From: Oscillospiraceae bacterium
GTDB taxonomy: Bacteria; Bacillota; Clostridia; Oscillospirales; Ruminococcaceae
NCBI GenBank assembly: GCA_017847885.1
Contig: JAGAUA010000020.1
Span: 62,001 to 126,000 of the forward strand
DNA length: 64,000 nucleotides
Reading direction: 5' to 3'
Shown here: in pieces, positions 40,319 to 48,906 of the stretch
How the letters are laid out: each line of letters begins with the position of its first letter
How positions within the stretch are numbered: position 1 is the first letter of the stretch
Program-made: the position numbers and the translations under genes
Notes under the pieces: generated by a model
Databases searched by the model: none
What the model saw: only the letters and a program-made list of their open reading frames with translations
What the model was told of the DNA's origin: nothing

Positions 40319-41335
40319 ATGGTTTCAATAAAGGACATAGCTGCTGCCTGCGATGTCTCGATTGCTACGGTCAGCAAGGCGCTGAATAATCATAAGGACG
40401 TCAGCGAGTCTACCAAGGCAATGATTCGGGATACTGCCAAAAAGCTCGGATATCTTCCGAACTCACAGGCGAGAGCTTTGAAAACCAACCGTACATATAA
40501 TCTGGGCGTTCTTTTTGCAGAGCGCGCGCAAAGCGGTCTTACCCACAGCCATTTCGCGGCGGTGCTGAACGGCTTTAAAAACGAAGCCGAGGCAAACGGA
40601 TACGATATCACGTTTATCAGCCAGCAGATAGGCAGCACCAAAATGACTTTTTACGAGCATTGCGTGTGCAGAAATGTTGACGGCGTTGTGGTTGCCTGTG
40701 TTGACGACTTTGAAGATGACGGTTTGAACGAGCTGCTTAAAAGCAAGGTCCCGACTGTAACTATCGACTACGAAAGTCCCGGAAGTCCTGCGGTTTTGTC
40801 CAATAACACTTTTGGAATGAAAACGCTGGTCGAATATATTTACAAGATGGGACACAGAAAAATTGCGTATATTTATGGCGATACTTCAACTGTGACCGCG
40901 GTGCGGCTGAAAAGCTACGAGGATACGCTGAAGAGCCTAAATATAAATGTCAGAAGCGAATATCTGCTCCAGGGCAGATACCATGACCCGGTATCTACCG
41001 AAAAGCTTGCGGCAGAGCTTGTCAAGCTTGACGACCCGCCTACCTGCATTATTTTGCCGGACGATTTTTCGGCGATAGGTGCGATGACGGCGTTTGAAAA
41101 GCTGGGACTTAGCGTGCCGGAGGATATTTCGATAGCGGGTTATGACGGCATATTGCTTTCCGAGTTCCTTAATCCGAAGCTTACGACTTTTAAGCAGGAT
41201 ACGGATAAGATAGGAGCAGAGGCGGCAAAATTGCTTATCGCGATGATAAAAAAGGAGATCTCCGGAGATGCGCCTGTGACGGTCATTGACGGCTATCTCA
41301 GAGAAGGCTTATCGGTCAAGAAGATCGACCGGTAA
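40319..41335 (+). CDS. LacI-family transcriptional regulator
   Basis: 338 residues. N-terminal helix-turn-helix and hinge helix (SIKDIAAACDVSIATVSKALNNHKDVSE ... LGYLPNSQARALKTNRTYNLG) followed by a periplasmic-binding-protein-like sugar domain (ISIAGYDGILLSEFLNPKLTTF). AGGAGG 8 bases before the ATG. The next three genes encode a sugar ABC importer, so it most probably controls that operon and itself through the AAACGTTT palindromes. The effector sugar is unknown. Confidence 0.95.
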   Translation: MVSIKDIAAACDVSIATVSKALNNHKDVSESTKAMIRDTAKKLGYLPNSQARALKTNRTYNLGVLFAERAQSGLTHSHFAAVLNGFKNEAEANGYDITFISQQIGSTKMTFYEHCVCRNVDGVVVACVDDFEDDGLNELLKSKVPTVTIDYESPGSPAVLSNNTFGMKTLVEYIYKMGHRKIAYIYGDTSTVTAVRLKSYEDTLKSLNINVRSEYLLQGRYHDPVSTEKLAAELVKLDDPPTCIILPDDFSAIGAMTAFEKLGLSVPEDISIAGYDGILLSEFLNPKLTTFKQDTDKIGAEAAKLLIAMIKKEISGDAPVTVIDGYLREGLSVKKIDR

Positions 41336-41396
41336 AAAACCACGTATTATATTATTATATTAAATAATATAATTAATTTTAAGGAGGAAAAACCAA

Positions 41397-42836
41397 ATGA
41401 AGAATTTTAAGAAGAACATTGCTCTTCTCGCAGCTCTCGCATGTGCTGGAACCATGCTCGCAGGCTGCACAAGCTCTACAACAGACGGCGGCGACACAAC
41501 AGATGCACCCGCTGCAAACGGTGACACAACAGCTGCTGCTGACAACGGCGGTGCTGCTGACGCTCCTGCTGCTGATGCTAACGCTTATGAGGCAGCTCAG
41601 ACTGCAGGTACAGGCGCTCTTACTCTTCCCGAGGGCGAAGGTAAGGTATTCAACATCTACTGCTGGAATGGTGACTTCAAGAAGTATGTTGAAAGCTACT
41701 ACAAGGCTCCCGAGGGAGTAGAGTTCAAGTGGCACGAAATTGCTAACGAAGGCGGCGCTTACCAGACTGCTCTTGACGAGGCTCTTATGAACCAGGATTC
41801 TGCAGCTGCTGACGAAAAGGTTGACCTTTTCCTTGCTGAGGCTGACTACATCATCAAGTACGCTAACACAGATCTTACTCAGGACGTTACAAAGCTTGGC
41901 GTTCAGCAGTGGGATACAGGTTATGACTACACCTACAAGGCTGCAACAAGCGTTGACGGCGTTCTGAAGGGTGTTTCATGGCAGGCTAACCCCTCAATGT
42001 TCATCTACAGACGTTCTATCGCTAAGGACGTTCTCGGTACAGATGATCCTGCACAGGTTCAGGAAGCTCTCTCTACATGGGAGAAGGTAGACGAGGTTGC
42101 TCAGAAGGCTAAGGATAAGGGCTATGTAATGTTTGCTTCTCCTCTGGAGACATACAGAACATTCGCTAACAACTCCGATGTAAGCTACCTCAACGGCGAC
42201 AAGTTCGCTACAACTGCTGCTTTCGACAGCTGGGTTGCTCAGGCTGAAAAGTATGTTGAGAACGGCTGGTCCGAAAAGTACGGTCTGTGGGATAACGAGA
42301 AGCAGGCTATGATGGGTACAGACGGCAAGATGATGTGCTGCATCGGTCCTGCTTGGTACTTCAACTTCTGCATGGGTACTGCTCAGGAGCAGACAAACGG
42401 CGACTGGGGTATCTGCGTAGGTCCTCAGGAACACTTCTGGGGCGGTACATGGCTCCTCGCTGCTACAGGAAGCGACAACGAAGCAGTTATTGCTGACCTT
42501 ATGAACGCTTTCACAGCTAACGAAGAGATCATGGATAAGATCCTTTCCGATGCTAAGGAATTCCCCAACAACACAAACGTTGTTAACAAGTACGCTAACG
42601 ATGACAGCTACGGCCTTGAGTTCCTCGGCGGTCAGAACCACATCAAGATGATGGCAGAGTGTGCTAAGAACATTAAGTGGGATCCCGCTCTCCACACTCA
42701 GTATGACCAGACATTCAACGAGACTCTTCCTAACAACATTCTTGAATACCTCAAGGGTGTTTGCGACAAGGATACAGCTATGAGCAATTTCTACATTGCG
42801 CTTAGTGAGGTTGCTCCTCAGATCACTCACGACTAA
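41397..42836 (+). CDS. Carbohydrate ABC transporter substrate-binding lipoprotein
   Basis: 479 residues. Lipoprotein signal with lipobox LAGC (Cys23), then a flexible Thr/Ala/Gly/Asp-rich linker to about residue 65 and a family 1 extracellular solute-binding domain. It binds the sugar outside the membrane and hands it to the two permeases. AAGGAGG precedes the ATG. Codon use differs from neighbours (GCT alanine, ACA threonine dominate), which suggests high expression. An AT hairpin ATTATATTA/TAATATAAT (41354-41373) lies before its ribosome site. The stop is followed by a processing-type hairpin. Confidence 0.93.
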   Translation: MKNFKKNIALLAALACAGTMLAGCTSSTTDGGDTTDAPAANGDTTAAADNGGAADAPAADANAYEAAQTAGTGALTLPEGEGKVFNIYCWNGDFKKYVESYYKAPEGVEFKWHEIANEGGAYQTALDEALMNQDSAAADEKVDLFLAEADYIIKYANTDLTQDVTKLGVQQWDTGYDYTYKAATSVDGVLKGVSWQANPSMFIYRRSIAKDVLGTDDPAQVQEALSTWEKVDEVAQKAKDKGYVMFASPLETYRTFANNSDVSYLNGDKFATTAAFDSWVAQAEKYVENGWSEKYGLWDNEKQAMMGTDGKMMCCIGPAWYFNFCMGTAQEQTNGDWGICVGPQEHFWGGTWLLAATGSDNEAVIADLMNAFTANEEIMDKILSDAKEFPNNTNVVNKYANDDSYGLEFLGGQNHIKMMAECAKNIKWDPALHTQYDQTFNETLPNNILEYLKGVCDKDTAMSNFYIALSEVAPQITHD

Positions 42837-42872
42837 TATCGTGAAAAAACCGAATATTTAGTTAACCTAATA

Positions 42873-42908
42873 AAAGAGGTGAGGCGTAAATTCTCGCTTC
42901 ACCTCTTT
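42873..42908 (+). terminator. Intercistronic hairpin (partial terminator or mRNA stabiliser)
   Basis: AAAGAGGTGA(G)GCG pairs with CGCTTCACCTCTTT. No T-run follows. Lies between the binding protein and permease genes, as often in ABC operons, giving more binding-protein message. Confidence 0.8.
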
Positions 42909-42959
42909 AATATAGGTAATTATGACGGTGGTTTTTAAAATTTAAAAGGAGGTTGCCTG

Positions 42960-43925
42960 ATGAATAAGCGTAAACCCATAAAGTCTATAAGCTACGCTAA
43001 ATGGGGATATATTTTTATTCTCCCGTTTTTCCTTGTATATGCTGTATTCTCGTTCTATCCGATGGTCACAACGTTCTATTACAGTTTCTTTGAAAACTAT
43101 AACCAAGGTCTTACTACAATCGGTCCCAATTTTGTAGGTCTGCAAAACTATGTAAACCTGTTCAAGCCGAATGAAGGAAGATTTGAGTTATTGGAATATA
43201 CCAAAAACACAATGATAATGTGGGTTTTGGGTGTTGTACCTCAGTTTATTTTTTCGCTTCTGCTGGCGGTTATTTTTACCTCGGTAAGGCTCAAAATAAA
43301 AGGACAAAGATTCTTTAAAACGGTTATTTATATGCCTAACCTCATCATGGCAGCCGCTTATTCTATGCTGTTCTATGTAATGTTCAGTGAGGTTGGACCT
43401 GTCGGAATGCTGTGCAAGGCGCTTATTTCTCCGGATTTTGTTGTCTTTCAGAGTGTGGGCGCATCAAGAGGCGTTATTGCTTTTATCAACTTCCTGATGT
43501 GGTTTGGTAATACAACGATCATGCTGATGGCAGGTATTATGGGTATCGACCAGAGCTTGTTTGAGGCGGCATCCATCGACGGCGCTAACGGCAGACAGGT
43601 TTTCTTTAAGATCACTCTTCCGCTGCTTTCTCCTATTTTCGTTTATGTTGCTATGACTTCCCTTATCGGCGGACTTCAGATGTTCGATGTTCCGCAGATC
43701 ATCGGCGGCACGGACGGTGCACCCAACAGATCTACCAGAACGCTTATCATGTGGCTGAACAACGTTGTTACCGGCAAGGCAAGGGACTACGGCAAGGGCG
43801 GCGCTATATCGGTGCTGATATTCATTATTACCGGTATACTCAGCTTTATTGTATATAAGTCTATGGTTAAGGAAGACCCAAATGCAAAGAAAAACAAGAG
43901 GAGGAATAAGAATGTCTTATTATAA
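42960..43925 (+). CDS. Carbohydrate ABC transporter permease, MalF-like
   Basis: 321 residues, six membrane segments (first at about 15-40). The cytosolic coupling loop EAASIDGANGRQVFFKITLPL is the EAA motif. AAAAGGAGG precedes the ATG. Pairs with the next gene to form the channel; the ATPase must come from elsewhere (an MsmX-like shared subunit is the norm in Firmicutes). Ends in a Lys/Arg-rich tail that overlaps the next gene by 14 bases. Confidence 0.94.
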   Translation: MNKRKPIKSISYAKWGYIFILPFFLVYAVFSFYPMVTTFYYSFFENYNQGLTTIGPNFVGLQNYVNLFKPNEGRFELLEYTKNTMIMWVLGVVPQFIFSLLLAVIFTSVRLKIKGQRFFKTVIYMPNLIMAAAYSMLFYVMFSEVGPVGMLCKALISPDFVVFQSVGASRGVIAFINFLMWFGNTTIMLMAGIMGIDQSLFEAASIDGANGRQVFFKITLPLLSPIFVYVAMTSLIGGLQMFDVPQIIGGTDGAPNRSTRTLIMWLNNVVTGKARDYGKGGAISVLIFIITGILSFIVYKSMVKEDPNAKKNKRRNKNVLL

Positions 43926-44778
43926 TGCCCAGAGTCAACGGACGCAGCAAAATCTTGCAAGAGTTCTTTCCTATATATTCCTGGCTTTTGTAACATTTAT
44001 ATCGCTGTTTCCTATTGTGCTTCTGATCATTAACTCCACAAGGAGCGGCAGCCAGCTCCAGACGGGCTTCAGTCTGCTTCCCGGAACTTCCTTTGGACAG
44101 AACTTAAAAGCTGCAGTAGGTTCGGCAGCAATCGATCTGCCTCACGGACTTTTTAACAGCTTTTTTATTGCCGGTTGTGTATGTCTCTTAACTACATATT
44201 TCTCGGCAATGACAGCTTATGGTATCCATGTTTATGACTTCAGACTTAAAAAAGCAGCGTTTAACTTCATTCTGATAATCATGATGATCCCTACCCAGAT
44301 CTCTGCGGTTGGTTTTATCAAGCTGGTATACGGTTTGAAGCTTACAAACAATTTCCTGCCGCTGATCATTCCTTCGGTAGCTGCACCTGCTGTATTCTTC
44401 TATATGAAGCAATATCTTGAAAGCTCCCTGCCGATGGACGTTATTGAGGCAGCTCGTGTTGACGGTTCAAACGAATTTGCAACCTTCAACGGAATTGCAA
44501 TTCCTATGATGAAGCCTGCGATAGCTGTTCAGCTGATTTTCTCGTTTGTTGCATCATGGAACAACTTCTTTACACCTGCCCTTATCCTGACAGACGCTCA
44601 GAAGCAGACACTTCCTATCATGATTTCAAAGTTGAAAACAATGCAGCTGTCCGGTAACAGTGACCTTGGTCAGATCTATATGGTAATTTTGATTTCGATC
44701 ATTCCTGTTGTTATCGTATATTTCTTTATTTCCAAGAACATTGTAGAGGGCGTTGCTCTCGGCGCTGTAAAGGGTTAA
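43912..44778 (+). CDS. Carbohydrate ABC transporter permease, MalG-like
   Basis: 288 residues with six membrane segments; EAA loop EAARVDGSNEFATFNGIAIPM. ATG at 43912 (MSYYNAQSQ) is chosen because AGGAGG lies 9 bases upstream inside the end of the first permease; overlap 14 bases. The frame extends upstream but without a site. Intrinsic terminator 14 bases after the stop ends the lacI-transport operon. No glycosidase is linked. Confidence 0.93.
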   Translation: MSYYNAQSQRTQQNLARVLSYIFLAFVTFISLFPIVLLIINSTRSGSQLQTGFSLLPGTSFGQNLKAAVGSAAIDLPHGLFNSFFIAGCVCLLTTYFSAMTAYGIHVYDFRLKKAAFNFILIIMMIPTQISAVGFIKLVYGLKLTNNFLPLIIPSVAAPAVFFYMKQYLESSLPMDVIEAARVDGSNEFATFNGIAIPMMKPAIAVQLIFSFVASWNNFFTPALILTDAQKQTLPIMISKLKTMQLSGNSDLGQIYMVILISIIPVVIVYFFISKNIVEGVALGAVKG

Positions 44779-44791
44779 TATTTACAAATTC

Positions 44792-44826
44792 AAAGCTGTA
44801 CAGGCTTCGGTCTGTGCAGCTTTTTT
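44792..44826 (+). terminator. Intrinsic terminator of the sugar transport operon
   Basis: AAGCTGTACAGGC, loop TTCG, GTCTGTGCAGCTT, then T6: near-perfect long stem. Confidence 0.93.
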
Positions 44827-44870
44827 CTTTCACACTTTTACATTTATATAGATTATTTACAGTATCACTC

Positions 44871-44900
44871 TTGACAAAGAGGTATAAAATATGTTATCAT
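44871..44900 (+). promoter_or_regulatory. Promoter of the ACT-hom-thrB operon
   Basis: TTGACA (44871-44876), 18-base spacer, TATCAT (44895-44900), 102 bases before the ACT-protein ATG. The leader contains the structured ribosome site at 44964-44991. Confidence 0.75.
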
Positions 44901-44963
44901 TGTTTTTATAGCGAGTACACTTGTTTTTATCACATGGACGTTTATGACGGCAGAATACGTTAC

Positions 44964-44991
44964 AAAGGAGGGGGTCTCCAAGGCGGAGACC
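44964..44991 (+). promoter_or_regulatory. Shine-Dalgarno separated from start by a hairpin (ACT protein)
   Basis: AAAGGAGG (44964-44971), 1 base, perfect 7-bp stem GGTCTCC/GGAGACC with a 5-base loop (44973-44991), 11 bases, ATG at 45003. Linear spacing is 31 bases; folded it is 12. Confidence 0.6.
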
Positions 44992-45002
44992 GGGTCGTTG
45001 AT

Positions 45003-45443
45003 ATGGGCACTTCATCTTTTGTTATGATAAGTACCGACGTTCTTCCGGAAATTTTCCCAAAGGTTTTGGAGGTAAAAAGGCTTCTCGCCTGCGGAGAGGA
45101 AAAAAGCTCCGCGTCCGCCTGCAAACGGGTAGGGATATCAAGAAGCGCTTTCTATAAGTATCGGGAATGTGTTTTTGCATACGAGGAAAAAATGGTGCAG
45201 AAAATCATTTCCTATTATGCTTTGCTGAAGGACGAACCCGGCGTGCTGTCGTCAATTTTATCCGAATTTCACAGACAGGGTGCAAATATTATTACCGTAA
45301 ACCAGAATATGCCCATCGACGGTGTTGCGGCGGTCAATATTACGGTGCGGCTTTTTGGAGATTCGACAGACGCGTACAGCTTGAAAAATGACTTGGCTGC
45401 GCTGGGCGGCGTTGTTGACGTAAAATTCATTTCCGGTGAATAA
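45003..45443 (+). CDS. ACT-domain protein, PheB/UPF0735 type
   Basis: 146 residues, as in Bacillus PheB. An N-terminal part FVMISTDVLPEIFPKVLEVKRLL and SRSAFYKYRECVF, followed by an ACT domain (about 68-142: DEPGVLSSILSEFHRQGANIITVNQ). ACT domains bind amino acids. Its place ahead of hom and thrB in one operon suggests a link to threonine/homoserine control, but no target is known. ATG at 45003 gives the family length; the frame runs further upstream without a ribosome site. Confidence 0.9.
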   Translation: MGTSSFVMISTDVLPEIFPKVLEVKRLLACGEEKSSASACKRVGISRSAFYKYRECVFAYEEKMVQKIISYYALLKDEPGVLSSILSEFHRQGANIITVNQNMPIDGVAAVNITVRLFGDSTDAYSLKNDLAALGGVVDVKFISGE

Positions 45444-45480
45444 ACAGGTGTCAGGATTACATTATAAGGAGTTTGTAAAA

Positions 45481-46710
45481 ATGTCAAAGATTGCAGTTTT
45501 GGGATACGGTGTTGTCGGCTCGGGTACGGTTGAGCTGTTCTATAAGAATAAGGACAAGTTTAACAAGAAAATCGGCAAGGATCTGGATATCAAGTATATC
45601 CTTGAGATACGGGATTTCTCCGACAGCCCCTATGCTTCAAAGTTTACAAAGAATATCGACGATATACTGAATGATGACGAGGTAACTATCGTTGCCGAGG
45701 TAATGGGCGGCGTGACTTTTGCATACGATTATGTTAAAAAGTGCCTTGAACACGGCAAGACGGTCGTTACATCAAACAAGGAGCTGGTTGCGAAAAAGGG
45801 CGCGGAGCTGCTGAAAATTGCTAAGGAGAAGGGCTGCAACTTCCTTTTCGAGGCTTCAACAGGCGGTGCAATTCCGATTATCCGTCCGCTGCATCAGTGC
45901 CTTGCCGCAAACGATATTACTGCGATTGCAGGTATTCTTAACGGCACTACCAATTTTATCCTTACAAAAATGATAAACGAGCAGATGTCCTTTGAGGACG
46001 CCCTTGCTATGGCGCAGAAGCTTGGCTATGCCGAGAGAGACCCTGCTGCCGATGTTGAGGGTCACGACGCCTGCCGCAAAATTTGTATCCTCGCTTCCCT
46101 TGCTTTCGGCAAGCACGTATACCCCGATTGGGTCTACTGCGAGGGTATTACAAAGCTGACCCTTGAGGACGTTAAGTACGCCGAAAACTGGGGCGGAGCG
46201 GTCAAGCTTATCGGCTCGGTAAAGAAGTGCGCCGACGGCAAAATTCTGCCTATGGTGCGCCCTGCGTTTGTATGCGCAAATAATCAGCTTTCCCATATTT
46301 CCGACGTTTTCAACGGCATTATGGTTTACGGCGACGCAGTCGACGAGGTAATGTTCTACGGCAGAGGCGCAGGCAAGCTTCCTACCGCAAGCGCAATTGT
46401 TGCGGATATTATCGACGCGGCAAAAATGGAGGGCACCTCTGTTTCCCAGACATGGGAGGACAGCGCCGACAACAGCTTTATTGCCGATTATAAGGACGAC
46501 GTTGTGTCCGTTTACGTCCGCGTTAAGGGCGTTTCAAAGGATAAGGTCTCCGAGGTGTTCGGCAATGTTGAGTACCTTAGCCGCGAAAATCAGCCTTCCG
46601 ATGAGCTTGCTTTTGTTACGGAGGCTATGCCCGAGAGAAGCTTCGATGAAAAGCTTGCATCGCTGGGCGGAGAGGTACTCGGCAAGATACGCGTGCTGGA
46701 GCTTGAATAA
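45481..46710 (+). CDS. hom: Homoserine dehydrogenase
   Basis: 409 residues, cytosolic; reduces aspartate semialdehyde to homoserine with NAD(P)H. Rossmann start KIAVLGYGVVGSGT, catalytic block GGAIPIIRPLHQCLAANDI, LNGTTNFILTKM and the DVEGHDACRKICILASLAFG Lys region. C-terminal 70 residues (about 335-409) look like a regulatory ACT domain used for threonine feedback. ATG at 45481 follows AAGGAG; 37 bases after the ACT gene. thrB follows. Confidence 0.96.
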   Translation: MSKIAVLGYGVVGSGTVELFYKNKDKFNKKIGKDLDIKYILEIRDFSDSPYASKFTKNIDDILNDDEVTIVAEVMGGVTFAYDYVKKCLEHGKTVVTSNKELVAKKGAELLKIAKEKGCNFLFEASTGGAIPIIRPLHQCLAANDITAIAGILNGTTNFILTKMINEQMSFEDALAMAQKLGYAERDPAADVEGHDACRKICILASLAFGKHVYPDWVYCEGITKLTLEDVKYAENWGGAVKLIGSVKKCADGKILPMVRPAFVCANNQLSHISDVFNGIMVYGDAVDEVMFYGRGAGKLPTASAIVADIIDAAKMEGTSVSQTWEDSADNSFIADYKDDVVSVYVRVKGVSKDKVSEVFGNVEYLSRENQPSDELAFVTEAMPERSFDEKLASLGGEVLGKIRVLELE

Positions 46711-46738
46711 CGCTCTTTGCGAAAGGAATTTCGGTTAA

Positions 46739-47629
46739 ATGATAAAGATACAGATACCCGCAACAAGCGCAAATCTCGGCGCAGGCTTTGACGCGCTGGG
46801 ACTTGCACTGAGCTACTATAATTATGTGGAAATTGAGGAAGCCGACGGGATTTACATCGAAAGCTTGGACGGCACTCCCGTGCCAACCGACTCGTCAAAT
46901 CTTGTTTACGACACGGCGCATATTCTTTACGACATCTGCGGCAAAAAGCTTGACGGGCTGAGGATACGTCAGATAAACAACATTCCCATGGCGCGCGGTC
47001 TGGGCAGTTCTTCGGCGTGCATTATTGCAGGTCTTGTGGGGGCAAACCAGCTTCTCGGCGAGCCTATGAGCCTTGACGAGCTTGTAAACCTTTCCGCGCA
47101 GATCGAGGGGCATCCCGACAACACCGCACCTGCCCTTTTGGGCGGTATCGTTACTGCGGTTTTTGACGGAAAGTGCGTCCATTGGGTAAAGCAGGAGGTT
47201 TACACAACGCTGAAATTTGTGGTTGTCGTGCCGGATTTCGAGCTGAAAACCGAAAAGGCGAGGGCTTGTCTGCCCAAGGAGATTTCCCATAAGGACGCGG
47301 TCTACAACCTTTCCCGTGCGGCGCTGTTTTCCGCTTCGTTGCTTACGGGCAAGTACGAAAACCTGCGCACGGCCGTGCATGACCGTTTGCACCAGCCCTA
47401 CCGCATGGAGCTTATACCCCACGGCAGGGACGTGTTCGATACGGCGTACAGCCTTGGTGCGTATGCGGCGTATCTTAGCGGTGCGGGACCTTCGCTCATG
47501 GCGATAGTTGACGCGGATAACGAGTATTTCTGCGGCAAAATGCGTTTTGCACTTGATAAAATGGGGCTTTCCGCATGGGAGGTCCATGAGCTTCATATTG
47601 ACAATATCGGAACGAGAATTATTAATTAA
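46739..47629 (+). CDS. thrB: Homoserine kinase
   Basis: 296-residue GHMP kinase that phosphorylates homoserine on the way to threonine. ATP-binding motif 2 ARGLGSSSACI; start IQIPATSANLGAGFDALGLAL is the homoserine kinase signature; SGAGPSLMAI is motif 3. 28 bases after hom. No thrC in the window, so threonine synthase is elsewhere. Confidence 0.96.
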   Translation: MIKIQIPATSANLGAGFDALGLALSYYNYVEIEEADGIYIESLDGTPVPTDSSNLVYDTAHILYDICGKKLDGLRIRQINNIPMARGLGSSSACIIAGLVGANQLLGEPMSLDELVNLSAQIEGHPDNTAPALLGGIVTAVFDGKCVHWVKQEVYTTLKFVVVVPDFELKTEKARACLPKEISHKDAVYNLSRAALFSASLLTGKYENLRTAVHDRLHQPYRMELIPHGRDVFDTAYSLGAYAAYLSGAGPSLMAIVDADNEYFCGKMRFALDKMGLSAWEVHELHIDNIGTRIIN

Positions 47630-47643
47630 CAGGGGAGATTAAT

Positions 47644-48453
47644 GTGGAGATCGAGTATTTCTCCGAAACTCGCGATGACAGCGATATTATTGATTTGTAT
47701 AAAGCGCTTAAATGGTACAAGCTGACGGGGTATACCGATGAGGATATCGAACGCGCCAACCGCAACAGCTTCTATTCGGTATACGCTTATGACGGATATA
47801 AGCTTGTGGGCTTGGGTAGAGTCGCTTCCGACGGGTTTACGGCGGCGGTCATGAGCGGAATATGCGTGCGCCCCGATTACCGCAGGCGCGGCATAGGCGA
47901 GCAGATAGTCACACGGCTTGTTTATCACTGCCAGTCGGGGGGAAACAAGCTCAGCGTTCAGCTTTTCTGCGAGGACAGCCTTATCCCGTGGTACACAAAG
48001 CAGGGTTTCGTACCCCACAACAGAGGTATGTGGAAGGAAATGGTTCTGCCCGAGGATAAAAGCCGTCTGCGGAGGAATTTCCGCGATGTGTACGGCATAG
48101 AGCAGATAAGCGACCTGCTTCCCGATTTTTATTGGTACAACTTCGACGCCTTCGGTGATTTCAGATATTACGGTGCAATGAATTCACGGGGCGAAATGGT
48201 ACCGTGCATATATATGACGCTTTACTGCGAGGAGCAGAAGTGTTTTTCTGCGGACATCATTTTTGAGAACGTTCAGCAGTTTGAGATTGGCTGCAAGGGC
48301 ATAAAAACGCCGCTTTCGGGCTTTGACATAATGAAGGTCAACAAAGAGTCCCTTGACGGAATGAAGTACCGTATCTGCTCGCTGGAGGACGACGACATCA
48401 ACTTTTTCTGCGAGAGCTTCCGCATTATCAATGTAAACTGCGAACAGACTTAA
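47644..48453 (+). CDS. GNAT acetyltransferase with an extra C-terminal domain
   Basis: 269 residues. The N-terminal half is a GNAT fold with acetyl-CoA motif VRPDYRRRGIGEQIV and FCEDSLIPWYTKQGF. The C-terminal half (about 140-269: YGIEQISDLLPDFYWYNFDAFGDF ...) is an unrecognised domain with many Phe, Tyr and Cys. GTG start with GGGGAG upstream, 14 bases after thrB and 9 bases before tsaE, so it is in the same run of genes. Substrate unknown. Confidence 0.88.
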   Translation: MEIEYFSETRDDSDIIDLYKALKWYKLTGYTDEDIERANRNSFYSVYAYDGYKLVGLGRVASDGFTAAVMSGICVRPDYRRRGIGEQIVTRLVYHCQSGGNKLSVQLFCEDSLIPWYTKQGFVPHNRGMWKEMVLPEDKSRLRRNFRDVYGIEQISDLLPDFYWYNFDAFGDFRYYGAMNSRGEMVPCIYMTLYCEEQKCFSADIIFENVQQFEIGCKGIKTPLSGFDIMKVNKESLDGMKYRICSLEDDDINFFCESFRIINVNCEQT

Positions 48454-48462
48454 GGAGATATA

Positions 48463-48906
48463 ATGGTAAAAATTCACACAAGCTCTCCCGAGGAGACCAT
48501 GGCTTTTGCCGAGAAAATCGGCAGCCTGCTCCGCGGGGGGGACGTTATTGCTTATAAGGGCGGTCTGGGTGCAGGAAAAACTACCTTTACACGGGGCCTT
48601 GCCCTTGGAATGGGGCTGCCCGACGAGGTTTTTTCGCCTACCTTTGCCCTTGTGAACGAGTACAGGGGAAAGGGGCTGACCCTTTATCATTTTGATATGT
48701 ACAGAATTATGAACGCCGAGGCGCTTGAGACCACGGGCTTTTACGACTATATGTCCGACAGCGCGGTCATTGCCTGCGAGTGGTCGGAGAATATATCCGA
48801 GTGCCTGCCCAAAAATGCGGTGACGATAACCATTGAGCATTGCGGCGGCGACGAAAGAGAAATTACCGTGGAGGGAGATGAGCGGTTTGACGCTGCTTGG
48901 AATTGA
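48463..48906 (+). CDS. tsaE: tRNA t6A-synthesis ATPase TsaE
   Basis: 147 residues. P-loop GGLGAGKTTFTRGLA, switch TFALVNEYRG and HFDMYR; acts with TsaB and TsaD to make N6-threonylcarbamoyladenosine at tRNA position 37. AAGGAG precedes the ATG. Its 3' end overlaps tsaB by 29 bases, so the two are coupled. Expected size. Confidence 0.96.
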   Translation: MVKIHTSSPEETMAFAEKIGSLLRGGDVIAYKGGLGAGKTTFTRGLALGMGLPDEVFSPTFALVNEYRGKGLTLYHFDMYRIMNAEALETTGFYDYMSDSAVIACEWSENISECLPKNAVTITIEHCGGDEREITVEGDERFDAAWN

